Both the position numbers and the translations under genes were made by a program. DNA of 64,000 nucleotides from Sphingomonas sp. GTDB taxonomy: Bacteria; Pseudomonadota; Alphaproteobacteria; Sphingomonadales; Sphingomonadaceae. A model generated the notes under the pieces. It had not been told where the DNA came from and searched no databases. It was given only the letters and a program-made list of their open reading frames with translations. Shown in pieces: positions 55,724 through 63,607 of the stretch; within the stretch, counting starts at the first letter, position 1; each line of letters begins with the position of its first letter. The stretch covers positions 62,001 to 126,000 of the forward strand of contig JAFOMG010000019.1 of assembly GCA_017418975.1 (NCBI GenBank), given 5' to 3'.

Positions 55724-56110
55724 TTACTCGGCGGCGACCGCCTCGGTACGGACGTCGCGGCGCTCGGCGATACGCGCCGACTTGCCGGTGCGGCCACGCA
55801 GATAATAGAGCTTCGCGCGACGCACGACACCGCGGCGAACCACCTCGATGCTGTCGATGTTCGGCGAATAGAGCGGGAAGACGCGCTCGACGCCCTCGCC
55901 GAACGAAATCTTGCGGACGGTGAACGAGGAACCCATGCCCTTGTTCGAGCGGGCGATGCACACGCCCTCATAATTCTGCACGCGGGTGCGCTCGCCTTCG
56001 ACGACCTTCACGCCGACCTTGAGGGTGTCGCCCGGGCGGAACTCCGGAATCTTCTTCGCCGCGTTGAACTTGGCGATCTGCTCGGCTTCGAGCGTCTGGA
56101 TCAGGTTCAT
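55724..56110 (-). CDS. rplS: 50S ribosomal protein L19
   Basis: A 128-residue ribosomal protein at the 30S-50S interface. Typical segments are [32 protein letters not shown] and the [15 protein letters not shown] region. Its ATG overlaps the trmD stop by 4 bases, the normal trmD-rplS arrangement. Confidence 0.98.
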   Translation of the reverse strand: MNLIQTLEAEQIAKFNAAKKIPEFRPGDTLKVGVKVVEGERTRVQNYEGVCIARSNKGMGSSFTVRKISFGEGVERVFPLYSPNIDSIEVVRRGVVRRAKLYYLRGRTGKSARIAERRDVRTEAVAAE

Positions 56111-56844
56111 TTCACATCGTCCTGTTTACGTCGCCGCGCGCCAGAGGGAGATTGGACCCGAGCGCCCTCATGGCGCTCCCAAAGGTCCGGCCTCCGTAGC
56201 CGTGTGTCATTCTCCGCCTGAGCGCGTCGCCAGGCCTCGATCTTCGCATGATCCCCCGATCGCAGCACTTCGGGGATCGTGCGCCCTTCCCATTCGACAG
56301 GTCGGGTATATTGCGGATATTCGAGCAGCCCCGTCTCGAAGCTCTCGTCCATGCCGCTGGAAGGCGCGCCCATTACTCCGGGAATGAGGCGAATGCAAGC
56401 GTCGAGAAGCGTGAGCGCCGCCATCTCGCCGCCGGAGAGGATATAGTCGCCGATCGAGACCTGCTCGATCGCCCGCGCCTCGAACAGGCGCTCGTCGATC
56501 CCCTCGAACCGGCCGCACAGGATCACCGCACCGGGCCCCTCCGCCAGCGCGCGGACGCGGTCCTGGGTCAGCGGCCTGCCGCGAGGCGTCATCGCCAGGA
56601 TCGGCCGGCCGGGGGCAACGCCGTCGAGCGCGGCGGCCAGCACGTCGACGCGCATCACCATCCCCGCCCCGCCGCCCGCCGGCGTGTCGTCCACCGAGCG
56701 ATGCCTGTCGGTCGCGAAGTCGCGGATCTGGATGGCCTCCATGCTCCACAGCCCCTCGCGCAGCCCCCTGCCCGCCAGCGAGATACCGAGCGGGCCGGGA
56801 AACATCTCCGGGTAAAGCGTCAGGACGGTTGCGGCGAAGGTCAC
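56107..56844 (-). CDS. trmD: tRNA (guanine-N1-)-methyltransferase TrmD
   Basis: A 245-residue trefoil-knot enzyme that methylates G37 in tRNAs and prevents frameshifting. Motifs [26 protein letters not shown] and [14 protein letters not shown] (knot, SAM site) are intact. The start is GTG at 56844, overlapping the vapC stop by 4 bases (GTGA). In most alphaproteobacteria rimM precedes trmD; here the antitoxin-toxin pair does instead. The last ~30 residues are a basic tail (RRRKQDDVK). Confidence 0.97.
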   Translation of the reverse strand: MTFAATVLTLYPEMFPGPLGISLAGRGLREGLWSMEAIQIRDFATDRHRSVDDTPAGGGAGMVMRVDVLAAALDGVAPGRPILAMTPRGRPLTQDRVRALAEGPGAVILCGRFEGIDERLFEARAIEQVSIGDYILSGGEMAALTLLDACIRLIPGVMGAPSSGMDESFETGLLEYPQYTRPVEWEGRTIPEVLRSGDHAKIEAWRRAQAENDTRLRRPDLWERHEGARVQSPSGARRRKQDDVK

Positions 56845-57215
56845 AGGGTCCAGTTCTCGATCTTCAGTTCGGGAATATCGGCGAAATCGCGCTCGTTACT
56901 GGTCACCAGCGTCAAGTCCAGCGCCAACGCGTGCGCGGCAATGAGCCGGTCGAAGCTGCCGCGTCGGAACGGCAAGCTTGCATAGGCACGGGCGGCGGCT
57001 TCATCGAAGGGCAGCGGCTCCACCTGCTCGATCAGCCCGTCGAGAACCTCGGGCGGTGGCGGCCGGCCTCGGTTGGATCCCAATGCCAGCTCTGCCAATA
57101 CCACGACCGAAACACCGAGGTCGCCGGCATCGCAATCGGCAATTCGCTGGGCGAGGATTTTGGAGCCACCCGCCAGCATGAGGATGCAGGTGTTGGCGTC
57201 GAGCAGATATTTCAC
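56841..57215 (-). CDS. vapC: VapC-type PIN-domain toxin
   Basis: A 124-residue PIN-domain ribonuclease. The acidic metal-binding residues are in [10 protein letters not shown] (Asp6), [10 protein letters not shown] (Glu) and [13 protein letters not shown] (Asp), and the end [17 protein letters not shown] is typical of VapC/FitB toxins that cut tRNA. GTG at 57215 overlaps the vapB stop by 4 bases. Its own stop overlaps trmD. All catalytic acids are intact, so it should be active unless VapB is bound. Confidence 0.92.
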   Translation of the reverse strand: MKYLLDANTCILMLAGGSKILAQRIADCDAGDLGVSVVVLAELALGSNRGRPPPPEVLDGLIEQVEPLPFDEAAARAYASLPFRRGSFDRLIAAHALALDLTLVTSNERDFADIPELKIENWTL

Positions 57216-57499
57216 ATATCGCCCTTCTGCCATCCAGGCCAATCGGGATCGTCCCAAACCCGCGGCGAATCCTCAAATTCCCGCTCCTCGCGGGTCAGCG
57301 GCTTCAGCCAGGGAGCCTTGCCCCAGAATTTGCTGATGTCGATCTTCCGCGGGAGGGACTCTGCGGGCTCGAGCACGAACTTGCCGCTCTCTTCCCGAAC
57401 GCGCATTTCGGCACCTTCCTTCAGGCCCAGCGCCTTGGGAAGGCGCAGCGCCAGCGAATTGCCCGATTTGAACACCTTGGCGCGATATTCCTCGCCCAT
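57212..57499 (-). CDS. vapB: VapB-type antitoxin, AbrB fold
   Basis: A 95-residue antitoxin. The N-terminal AbrB/SpoVT DNA-binding domain reads RAKVFKSGNSLALRLPKALG. The C-terminal tail, rich in Trp and acidic residues ([14 protein letters not shown]), should wrap and block the toxin. GGGAGGCG 4 nt upstream supports the ATG at 57499. The operator lies immediately before this site. Confidence 0.92.
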   Translation of the reverse strand: MGEEYRAKVFKSGNSLALRLPKALGLKEGAEMRVREESGKFVLEPAESLPRKIDISKFWGKAPWLKPLTREEREFEDSPRVWDDPDWPGWQKGDM

Positions 57500-57510
57500 T
57501 GCCGCCTCCC

Positions 57511-57531
57511 GTATATACGGAATGTATATAC
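57511..57531. promoter_or_regulatory. vapBC autoregulatory operator
   Basis: Two identical GTATATAC sites (57511-57518 and 57524-57531) are separated by 5 bp; each is itself a palindrome. They lie 12 bp before the vapB start and supply a TATATAC-like -10 on the minus strand. AbrB-type antitoxins bind such repeats to repress their operon. Confidence 0.8.
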
Positions 57532-57583
57532 GCCCTGTCTGCCGGTCAAGGAACGATCCCCGCCCCCGGCGGTTGCCGCGCCG

Positions 57584-58486
57584 ATGGACGATTGCATCAT
57601 CATCGGCGCCGGCCCCGCCGGCCTCACCGCGGCGATCTATCTGGCGCGGTTCCACCTGGCCATCCGGCTGTTCGATTGCGGATCGAGCCGGGCGGCGCAA
57701 ATCCCCTGCACCCGCAACCATGCGGGATTCCCGGACGGCATATCGGGCAAGGAACTGCTCGGGCGGATGCTGGCCCAGGCGGAGCGCCATGGCGCGGTGC
57801 GCGAGGGCGCGGAGGTGACCGGCCTCGAGCGCATCGAGAACGGCTTCGGCGTGCGCGTGGGCACGCGCGCGCTGGCGGCGCGCACGGTGCTCCTTGCCAC
57901 CGGGGTGGTGAACCACCGGCCCGACATGCCGGCTGCGCTGCACGACGCTGCGCTAGCCCGGGGGCTGCTGCGCTATTGCCCGATCTGCGATGGTTATGAG
58001 GTTACCGACAAGCGCATCGGGGTGATCGGCACGGGCGGCCACGGGATGCGCGAGGCGATGTTCCTGCGCGCCTATAGCGCCGATGTGACGTTGATCGCCC
58101 CCCAGGCACATGCGCTTTCGGCCAAAGAAGCCGGCATGCTCGATGCCGCCGGAATAGCGCGCGTGGAGGGGCCGTGCGGCGGCCATGCGATCGAAGGCGA
58201 TCGGATCGCACTCGATACCGCCCGCGGGCGGATGGCCTTTGACAGCATCTATCCCGCGCTTGGCTCGACGATCCGCTCGGGGCTGGCGCTCCAGGTCGGC
58301 GCGCGAGCCGATGGGAACGGGTGCCTGGAAGTGGACGAACATCAGCGGACCTCGGTCTCCGGCCTGTTCGCCGCGGGCGACGTCGCGCGCGGGCTCGACC
58401 AGATCAGCCATGCGATGGGCGAGGCCGGTGTCGCCGCCACCGCGATCCGCAACCTGCTCGCCGGGCAACGCCCCTTGCGGCGCTGA
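57584..58486 (+). CDS. Thioredoxin-reductase-like FAD oxidoreductase
   Basis: A 300-residue flavoprotein with the TrxR two-domain plan. FAD-binding is IIGAGPAGLTAAIYLARF at the start and GLFAAGDVARGLDQISHAMG near the end. The redox site is CPICDG (Cys132, Cys135), while classical bacterial TrxB has CATCDG. The NAD(P)-binding segment is VIGTGGHGMREAMFL. It could be a low-molecular-weight thiol or ferredoxin/flavodoxin-type reductase rather than the main TrxB. It diverges from vapB by about 85 bp. Confidence 0.85.
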   Translation: MDDCIIIGAGPAGLTAAIYLARFHLAIRLFDCGSSRAAQIPCTRNHAGFPDGISGKELLGRMLAQAERHGAVREGAEVTGLERIENGFGVRVGTRALAARTVLLATGVVNHRPDMPAALHDAALARGLLRYCPICDGYEVTDKRIGVIGTGGHGMREAMFLRAYSADVTLIAPQAHALSAKEAGMLDAAGIARVEGPCGGHAIEGDRIALDTARGRMAFDSIYPALGSTIRSGLALQVGARADGNGCLEVDEHQRTSVSGLFAAGDVARGLDQISHAMGEAGVAATAIRNLLAGQRPLRR

Positions 58487-58600
58487 CGCATCGTTCCGGA
58501 TCCGGCCCAATTCGGAACGTATCCGGGATCACCTGCTTGCGGGACACTCGGCCGCGAGGATAGTCTGCCGCCATTCTCATGCGAGAATAGGGGGAATGTC

Positions 58601-59248
58601 ATGAAATCGACGATCGCGCGCGGGGCAGCCTGCGCGCTCATGCTATGGTGCGTGCCGGCAATGGCGCAGCAGGGGAACGACACGCCGGAGACCAAGGGCG
58701 GCGGCGCCGCCGCCCCGGCGGACGACACGCTGGCCACCATATCCCTGCCCGATGCCGACGAGGAGATAGACGTCGCCGCGATCCAGGTGCCGTCGCTCGA
58801 TGGAAAGGCCGAGCCGGGTGAGGGGGACGACTACGATAAATATTATTATTTCCACCGGAACGAGACCGGCTTCAAGGAAGCGCTCGCCGATCTGCGCGAT
58901 TGCGACGGGCTCGCGCGCGGGCTTTCCAGACCCTATTCCAACTACACGCCAGTGCCCTATCCCTATCAGGGGACGATGGCCGGCGCCATCGGCGGCGCGA
59001 TCGGCAATATGCTGGCGGTGGCGATCTTCGGCTCCGCCCAGGTCCGCGCGCTGCGCCGCGTCAACATGCGCCGCTGCATGTCGTTCAAAGGCTATCAGCG
59101 TTACGGCCTGGCCAAGGACATCTGGAAGGAATTCAACTTCGAGGAAAGTTTCACCACCATCGAGGAAGGAAAGCGCCAGGCGTTCCTGAAACAGCAGGCC
59201 AAGATCGCCTCGATGATCGCCCCCAAGGGGGAGGCTCTCGGCCGATGA
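58601..59248 (+). CDS. Exported hypothetical protein (first of a coupled pair)
   Basis: A 215-residue protein with a signal peptide ending near AMAQQG. An acidic low-complexity stretch follows (about 25-75), then DYDKYYYFHRNETGFKEALA, a Cys (LRDCDGLARG), a hydrophobic glycine-rich segment AGAIGGAIGNMLAVAIFGSA, and MRRCMSFKGYQRYGL. The glycine-zipper-like segment suggests membrane insertion or oligomer formation. I do not recognise the family; similar proteins exist in sphingomonads as exported hypotheticals. The next gene overlaps by 4 bases. Confidence 0.75.
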   Translation: MKSTIARGAACALMLWCVPAMAQQGNDTPETKGGGAAAPADDTLATISLPDADEEIDVAAIQVPSLDGKAEPGEGDDYDKYYYFHRNETGFKEALADLRDCDGLARGLSRPYSNYTPVPYPYQGTMAGAIGGAIGNMLAVAIFGSAQVRALRRVNMRRCMSFKGYQRYGLAKDIWKEFNFEESFTTIEEGKRQAFLKQQAKIASMIAPKGEALGR

Positions 59249-60153
59249 GCAAGGCCCTCCTCCTCGCCGCCGCGCTGGCCGCGGCGGCCCTCGCCCCCGC
59301 CGCCGCGCTGGCCCAGACCGCCGCGCCGCCCCAGGGGCTCGGCCATGTGAAGGACAAGCCCGAGATCGCGCTCGATCCCGCGACTGCCTATATCGCCGTG
59401 CGCAACGCGGACGCGGCATCCTTCTCGTTCATCCGCATCGCCGACGAAGCGAACCTGGCCGACTACAAGGCCCGCCGCGCGGCCGCGCTGGTAAAGGCCC
59501 ATGCCAAATGGGAGCGCAGGCACGCCACCTGGATCAAGAATCGCGACGCCTATCTCAAGGATGCACGCAACGGGCGGCCCGCGATCCGCCCGCCGGGGCC
59601 CGAACCGGTGGAACCCAACGACGCGAACCTCGCCTTCACGCCGATCGACGTGGAGAACCTGATCTCGTTCGGTCCGGCCAACCGCTTCTCCAAGAGCGCG
59701 GCTTCCATATATATCCAGGGCGTCCGGCCGGGCCGCTATGCCTTTTACGGACCGATCATGACCGCCGGCAACGGCAGCCATGCCGGCATGTGCATGTGCA
59801 TGGGCACGTTCGAATTCGAAGCGAAGCCGGGCCAGATCACCGATATCGGCACGATGATCCTCATGTTCGATGTGGAACGCGGCAGGGCCAGGACGGCGGG
59901 CACGCCCCCGCCCCGCACGACGATCGACCTGCCGGAAACGGTGACCAGCGTCAGCTGGCGGCTCCCGGTAGCGGGCGACAGGATCGATCCGCGCCTGGCC
60001 AGCTACACGATCGTCCCGGCCGAGCTGCACGCCGGCCGCCGCGTGCCCAACTATCTGGGTCTGGAGATCGATCGGGTGATGCCGATCGACGGGGTGCTCG
60101 CCTATCGGCGCGACAAGGTGATCGACGTCAGATCGGGCGCCACCCTGCCCTGA
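59245..60153 (+). CDS. Exported hypothetical protein (second of a coupled pair)
   Basis: A 302-residue protein with a signal peptide ending near AAALAQ. The mature part opens with ALDPATAYIAVRNADAASFS, has a helical, Lys/Arg-rich stretch at about 75-110, and contains AGNGSHAGMCMCMGTFEFEA followed by PGQITDIG, which looks like a conserved core. Later parts are beta-rich (NYLGLEIDRVMPIDG). Its ATG overlaps the first protein's stop (ATGA). A strong terminator follows, so the two form a dedicated two-gene unit. Function unknown. Confidence 0.75.
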   Translation: MSKALLLAAALAAAALAPAAALAQTAAPPQGLGHVKDKPEIALDPATAYIAVRNADAASFSFIRIADEANLADYKARRAAALVKAHAKWERRHATWIKNRDAYLKDARNGRPAIRPPGPEPVEPNDANLAFTPIDVENLISFGPANRFSKSAASIYIQGVRPGRYAFYGPIMTAGNGSHAGMCMCMGTFEFEAKPGQITDIGTMILMFDVERGRARTAGTPPPRTTIDLPETVTSVSWRLPVAGDRIDPRLASYTIVPAELHAGRRVPNYLGLEIDRVMPIDGVLAYRRDKVIDVRSGATLP

Positions 60154-60160
60154 CGCGAAG

Positions 60161-60192
60161 AGGCCGGGCGATCCCCCCGGATCGCCCGGCCT
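60161..60192 (+). terminator. Rho-independent terminator after the exported pair
   Basis: AGGCCGGGCGATCC at 60161-60174 pairs perfectly with 60179-60192 over a 4-nt loop, followed by CCTTCC. Confidence 0.8.
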
Positions 60193-60205
60193 CCTTCCCG
60201 CGCGC

Positions 60206-61033
60206 TCAGCTCCCGCAACCGCCGCAGCCACCGCCGCCGCAGCCACTACCGCCGCTGCCGCAACCGCTGCCGCCGCTACCGCTATCGCTCCCCGAGCTCG
60301 CCGCGCGCATCTGGTGAAATCCGCCCCAGTCCGAACCGACCAGCACCACCGTGCCGAACAAGGCCACCGCAAGATCGGCCTCGCCGCCGGCAGGGGCCCG
60401 GCGGAGCCTCTCGCTCCGCGTGCGCGCCTCGGCAAGCGCTTCCTGCCCCGCGCGCGTCCGCCGATCGAGCGCGGCGAAGCGGATGAGCGCGAGGATCCCG
60501 GTGACCACCAGCAGGGCGGTGAGGTAGCCGACCGGCTTCCCCCGCGCCTCGCCGATCAGCAGCTTGGCATAGCCGAAGCCGAGCAGCAGGAAGTAGGGCA
60601 GCGTCTGGAAGAAACGCATCTGCAGCGCGTTCCACCCGTCCATCAGCAGCCCGGCATCGACCAGCCGTTCGCGGATGCCATCGCCGTGCTTGCCCACCGC
60701 GCCGGCGACCCGATCCCAGCTCGCTCCGTCAGGCAGCGCGAGCACGCTGCGCTCGACCGGAGTGCCGCCGCCGAACTGGCCGGGCGTGAACTTGTTCTTG
60801 CCCGCCATCGCCAGCTGGCGAGTCGAGAGCAGCCGGGCGGCAACCGTCTCGGCGAGGCGCGTGCCGCCACCGGCCAGCCAGGCGAGATCGTCGGTATCGA
60901 TGCGGCGCGGGGTGCGGCCTTCGGGCCGAAGCCAGCGCGGGATGGTGAAGCCGGCGATGATGGTGAGGATCAGCAGCCCGCCATAGAGGATGAGAAACGG
61001 CCCGCCGGTAAGATCGAAGGGTCCGAGCGACAT
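60206..61033 (-). CDS. TIGR04222-domain membrane protein with Gly/Cys-rich tail
   Basis: A 275-residue membrane protein. One membrane helix is near residues 12-32 and two more are near 140-190. The central part (RPEGRTPRRIDTDDLAWLAG to LMDGWNALQ) matches the TIGR04222 domain, a family of unknown function. The last ~28 residues are Gly/Ser-rich with five evenly spaced cysteines (SGCGSGGSGCGGGGCGGCGS), as in many family members. It starts 5 bp after the stop of the gene at 61039, so the two are co-transcribed. Confidence 0.85.
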   Translation of the reverse strand: MSLGPFDLTGGPFLILYGGLLILTIIAGFTIPRWLRPEGRTPRRIDTDDLAWLAGGGTRLAETVAARLLSTRQLAMAGKNKFTPGQFGGGTPVERSVLALPDGASWDRVAGAVGKHGDGIRERLVDAGLLMDGWNALQMRFFQTLPYFLLLGFGYAKLLIGEARGKPVGYLTALLVVTGILALIRFAALDRRTRAGQEALAEARTRSERLRRAPAGGEADLAVALFGTVVLVGSDWGGFHQMRAASSGSDSGSGGSGCGSGGSGCGGGGCGGCGS

Positions 61034-61038
61034 AAGTC

Positions 61039-61617
61039 CTAGCTCCTCAGGAAATACCCCAGGACCAGAGCGGAGAGCACCGCGAACAGGATCGCCAGCG
61101 CGGTCCGGAATGGCCTCCGGGGCACGATGAATGCGTCGCGCGGATGCACGCGGCGCGCCTTGTGGTCCTCGAGCAGTCGCCGCCCCGCGTCGGGCCACAG
61201 ATCCGCGGGCGGCGTGCCGAAGACCTGCTCGTAGCTGCGCAGCGTCTCGGCATATTGGGTGAAATAGCGATGCCCCTCCACGCGTCCGCCGGCGGTGGGG
61301 CCGTGATGGAGCGCACGGCCGAGCACTTCGGGACAGAAGCGCTCCCAATAGTCGCGGCTATAGGTGAGGTGCAGGTGCCAGGCCTGATCGACCTGGTCCG
61401 ACGGCGTGACCGGATGTTCGGTGGTGACCGCGAGGAAGCAGAAGCGCTTATATTCCTCGATAACGCGCTCGGCCTCGGCACCGGTCCAGCCATTTTCGCG
61501 CGCCAGCCGCGCCGCGAAGCTCAACTCCGCATCCTCGGGACCGATGGTATAGTGGGAAAGCGCCGTCCAGACCGGGTGTCCGGTAGGGGTTCGAGACAGA
61601 CCGGGGGCCTCGCTCAT
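61039..61617 (-). CDS. Glycine-rich-domain-type (GRDP-like) protein with C-terminal membrane anchor
   Basis: A 192-residue protein. About residues 20-150 match the DUF1399/GRDP-like domain seen next to TIGR04222 proteins, with the motif VDQAWHLHLTYSRDYWERFC. The C-terminus (ALAILFAVLSALVLGYFLRS) is a single membrane helix, so it is a tail-anchored protein with a cytoplasmic domain. It is the first gene of the pair with the TIGR04222 gene. Function unknown. Confidence 0.82.
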   Translation of the reverse strand: MSEAPGLSRTPTGHPVWTALSHYTIGPEDAELSFAARLARENGWTGAEAERVIEEYKRFCFLAVTTEHPVTPSDQVDQAWHLHLTYSRDYWERFCPEVLGRALHHGPTAGGRVEGHRYFTQYAETLRSYEQVFGTPPADLWPDAGRRLLEDHKARRVHPRDAFIVPRRPFRTALAILFAVLSALVLGYFLRS

Positions 61618-61676
61618 CTAAATTCCCACTAGCATAGTAGGTTTAAAATGTCAAGCGCCCCGATCGCGTTGCCTGC

Positions 61677-63194
61677 TCATGGCTTCGCGGCGGGTTTCGG
61701 CCGGAAGCGCAAGGCCTGGATGGTAGCCGGTCGAGTAGGCGCCAGCAGCACCGTGCCGTCGAGCAGCCCCTTGTCGCAGTGCCAGCGAAAGGCGACGGAG
61801 AGCGCGCCGTTCGGAAACAGCGGCTCGGCCTTGCCCGCGCACGCGCCCAGCTGCGCCCGCAGGCCCGCGAGATCGCTGCGCCATCCTTCGGCCGAACGGT
61901 CCATCAGGAAGTTCATCGCCAGAGCAGAGCCCGCGACGGAGACGTCGCCCGCCGCATAGATGGCGCGCGCGGTCTCCTGGGCCGCAACCTGTTCCGGGGT
62001 CGCCGGCGGCTCGGCGAACTGGAGCACCCCCGCCTTGTCGAGCGCGAACATCGCGTCCCAGGCCGTGCCCGCGGCGCCGGTGTAGGTGCGGTTGGTGAAG
62101 ACGAAGATACCCACGCCCGCCTCGGGCAGCAGCAGCATGTGCGAGCCATAGCCGGGATAGCCGCCGCCATGATGCAGCATCAGCCCGAGCTGGCAATCCT
62201 GCGAGACGCGCAAGCCCTTGCCATAGGCGGCGGCCTGCATGCAATCGTCCTTGGCGGCGGTGCCCATGCGCGGAGTCACGCGCATGAAGTTCAGCCCCTG
62301 CGCCAGCTCGCGCACCGTGGCGCGCTTGACCGGCCCGGCATCCGGCCCGTCGCGGGGCGGCCATGCCGAGAGCAGGAAGGCGATCCACTTGCCATAGTCA
62401 TTGGCGCTCACCTGCAGCCCGCCCATCGGACCGAAGGCGCCGTTGCGCATGGTCGGCTCCTCGCGCCATGCGCCATCCTCGAAGCGATAGCCGATCGCAC
62501 GGCGCTCGATCGGCCATTCGGACACTTCGAAGCCGCTCGAGCCCATGCCCAGCGGCTTGAGGATCGTGCGCTCGACATAGGTGCGATAGGGCATGCCGGA
62601 CGCATTGGCGACGATCCGGCCCAGCAGCGCATAGCCGAAGTTCGAATATTCGTGCGCGGTCTCCGGCACGCGGCTGAACGGAACGCCGGCGCGGAGCAGC
62701 TTCGCGAACTCGGCCTCCGGCATCGGCGTCTGCCGGTCTCCCCAGGGATCGTCGGTGACGAAGCCGGCGACATGGGAGAGCAGGTCCCGGATCCGGATAT
62801 GCGGGCTGTCCGCGGTCGGATATTTCCAGCCGCGCATCTCGGGGACGTATTTCTCGGCGAAGTCGTCGAGCGAGAGCTTGCCGGCATCGCGGAGCGACAG
62901 GATCGACAGCGCCGTGAAGGCCTTGGTCATCGAGGCGATGCGGAACAGCGTGTCGGCCGTGACCGGGCGCTTCGCCGCCAGGTCCTGCACGCCGAAGCCG
63001 CGAACATGGACGAGCTTCCCCTCGGCGACGATGCCGTAGACGAGGCCCGGCGTGGGCGTGTCGTGCTGGACGGCCTCGAACTGGCGGTCGATCGCCTCGA
63101 ACCGGGGCTTGAGCGCCGCTTCCGTCGTCTGCGCGGCGGCGGGCATGGCGAGGCAGCATAGCGCTGCGGCAAGCGTGGCACGGACCCGGTTCAT
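61677..63194 (-). CDS. Exported serine hydrolase, class C beta-lactamase fold
   Basis: A 505-residue protein with a signal peptide (about 1-22, LCCLAMPAAAQ). The beta-lactamase-family motifs are SMTK (Ser nucleophile and Lys), YSNFGYALLG (Tyr) and HHGGGYPGYG. The fold is shared by class C beta-lactamases, DD-peptidases and esterases (EstB); length and the C-terminal ~130 extra residues fit an esterase or peptidase more than AmpC. ATG at 63194 has GGGGG 9 nt upstream; ATG 63203 is too close to it. Confidence 0.9.
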   Translation of the reverse strand: MNRVRATLAAALCCLAMPAAAQTTEAALKPRFEAIDRQFEAVQHDTPTPGLVYGIVAEGKLVHVRGFGVQDLAAKRPVTADTLFRIASMTKAFTALSILSLRDAGKLSLDDFAEKYVPEMRGWKYPTADSPHIRIRDLLSHVAGFVTDDPWGDRQTPMPEAEFAKLLRAGVPFSRVPETAHEYSNFGYALLGRIVANASGMPYRTYVERTILKPLGMGSSGFEVSEWPIERRAIGYRFEDGAWREEPTMRNGAFGPMGGLQVSANDYGKWIAFLLSAWPPRDGPDAGPVKRATVRELAQGLNFMRVTPRMGTAAKDDCMQAAAYGKGLRVSQDCQLGLMLHHGGGYPGYGSHMLLLPEAGVGIFVFTNRTYTGAAGTAWDAMFALDKAGVLQFAEPPATPEQVAAQETARAIYAAGDVSVAGSALAMNFLMDRSAEGWRSDLAGLRAQLGACAGKAEPLFPNGALSVAFRWHCDKGLLDGTVLLAPTRPATIQALRFRPKPAAKP

Positions 63195-63235
63195 TGCGTG
63201 CATCCCCCGATGTTCGCGGGGAGGATAACCGGCCC

Positions 63236-63532
63236 TCAGCGGGCGCGCCAGCCCAGGTGCTCTTCGAAGAGGAACCATATCGGCAGGGCGATAGTCGCGG
63301 CGCCCCCGCCGCTGAACAGGCCATAGATCAGAAAGAGGGGTGCCCACATGAAGGGCCAGCCAGCACGTGCATCGAAGAACTCGCTGCAGGCGGCAAGCGC
63401 GGCGATCATCGCCGGCGCGGCAACGGCAGACAACATGCGGCCCACCTGCCCCAGGCGGAGCAGGAAAGCGCTTGCCATCCACAAACCTGCGGCCAGGACC
63501 GCATAACCGAGACACCAGATGATCCACGTCAT
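63236..63532 (-). CDS. Small membrane protein of unknown function
   Basis: A 98-residue protein with three predicted membrane segments: IIWCLGYAVLAAGLWMASAF, AVAAPAMIAALAACSEFF and PLFLIYGLFSGGGAATIALP. No ribosome site is obvious before the ATG at 63532. I do not recognise the family. It lies upstream of the serine hydrolase on the same strand, with a 41-bp gap. Confidence 0.6.
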   Translation of the reverse strand: MTWIIWCLGYAVLAAGLWMASAFLLRLGQVGRMLSAVAAPAMIAALAACSEFFDARAGWPFMWAPLFLIYGLFSGGGAATIALPIWFLFEEHLGWRAR

Positions 63533-63607
63533 GATCGCAGGATGCCGTCCGGGCCCGCGCGCGGCCAATCAAGTTCGCGTGAGAATTCGGTGCAGAAGCG
63601 CGGAAAT

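Noticed and set aside
61677..63194. AmpC beta-lactamase and antibiotic resistance
   Set aside because: Motifs fit the general serine-hydrolase fold; length and the C-terminal extension suit an esterase or peptidase, and no ampR is present.
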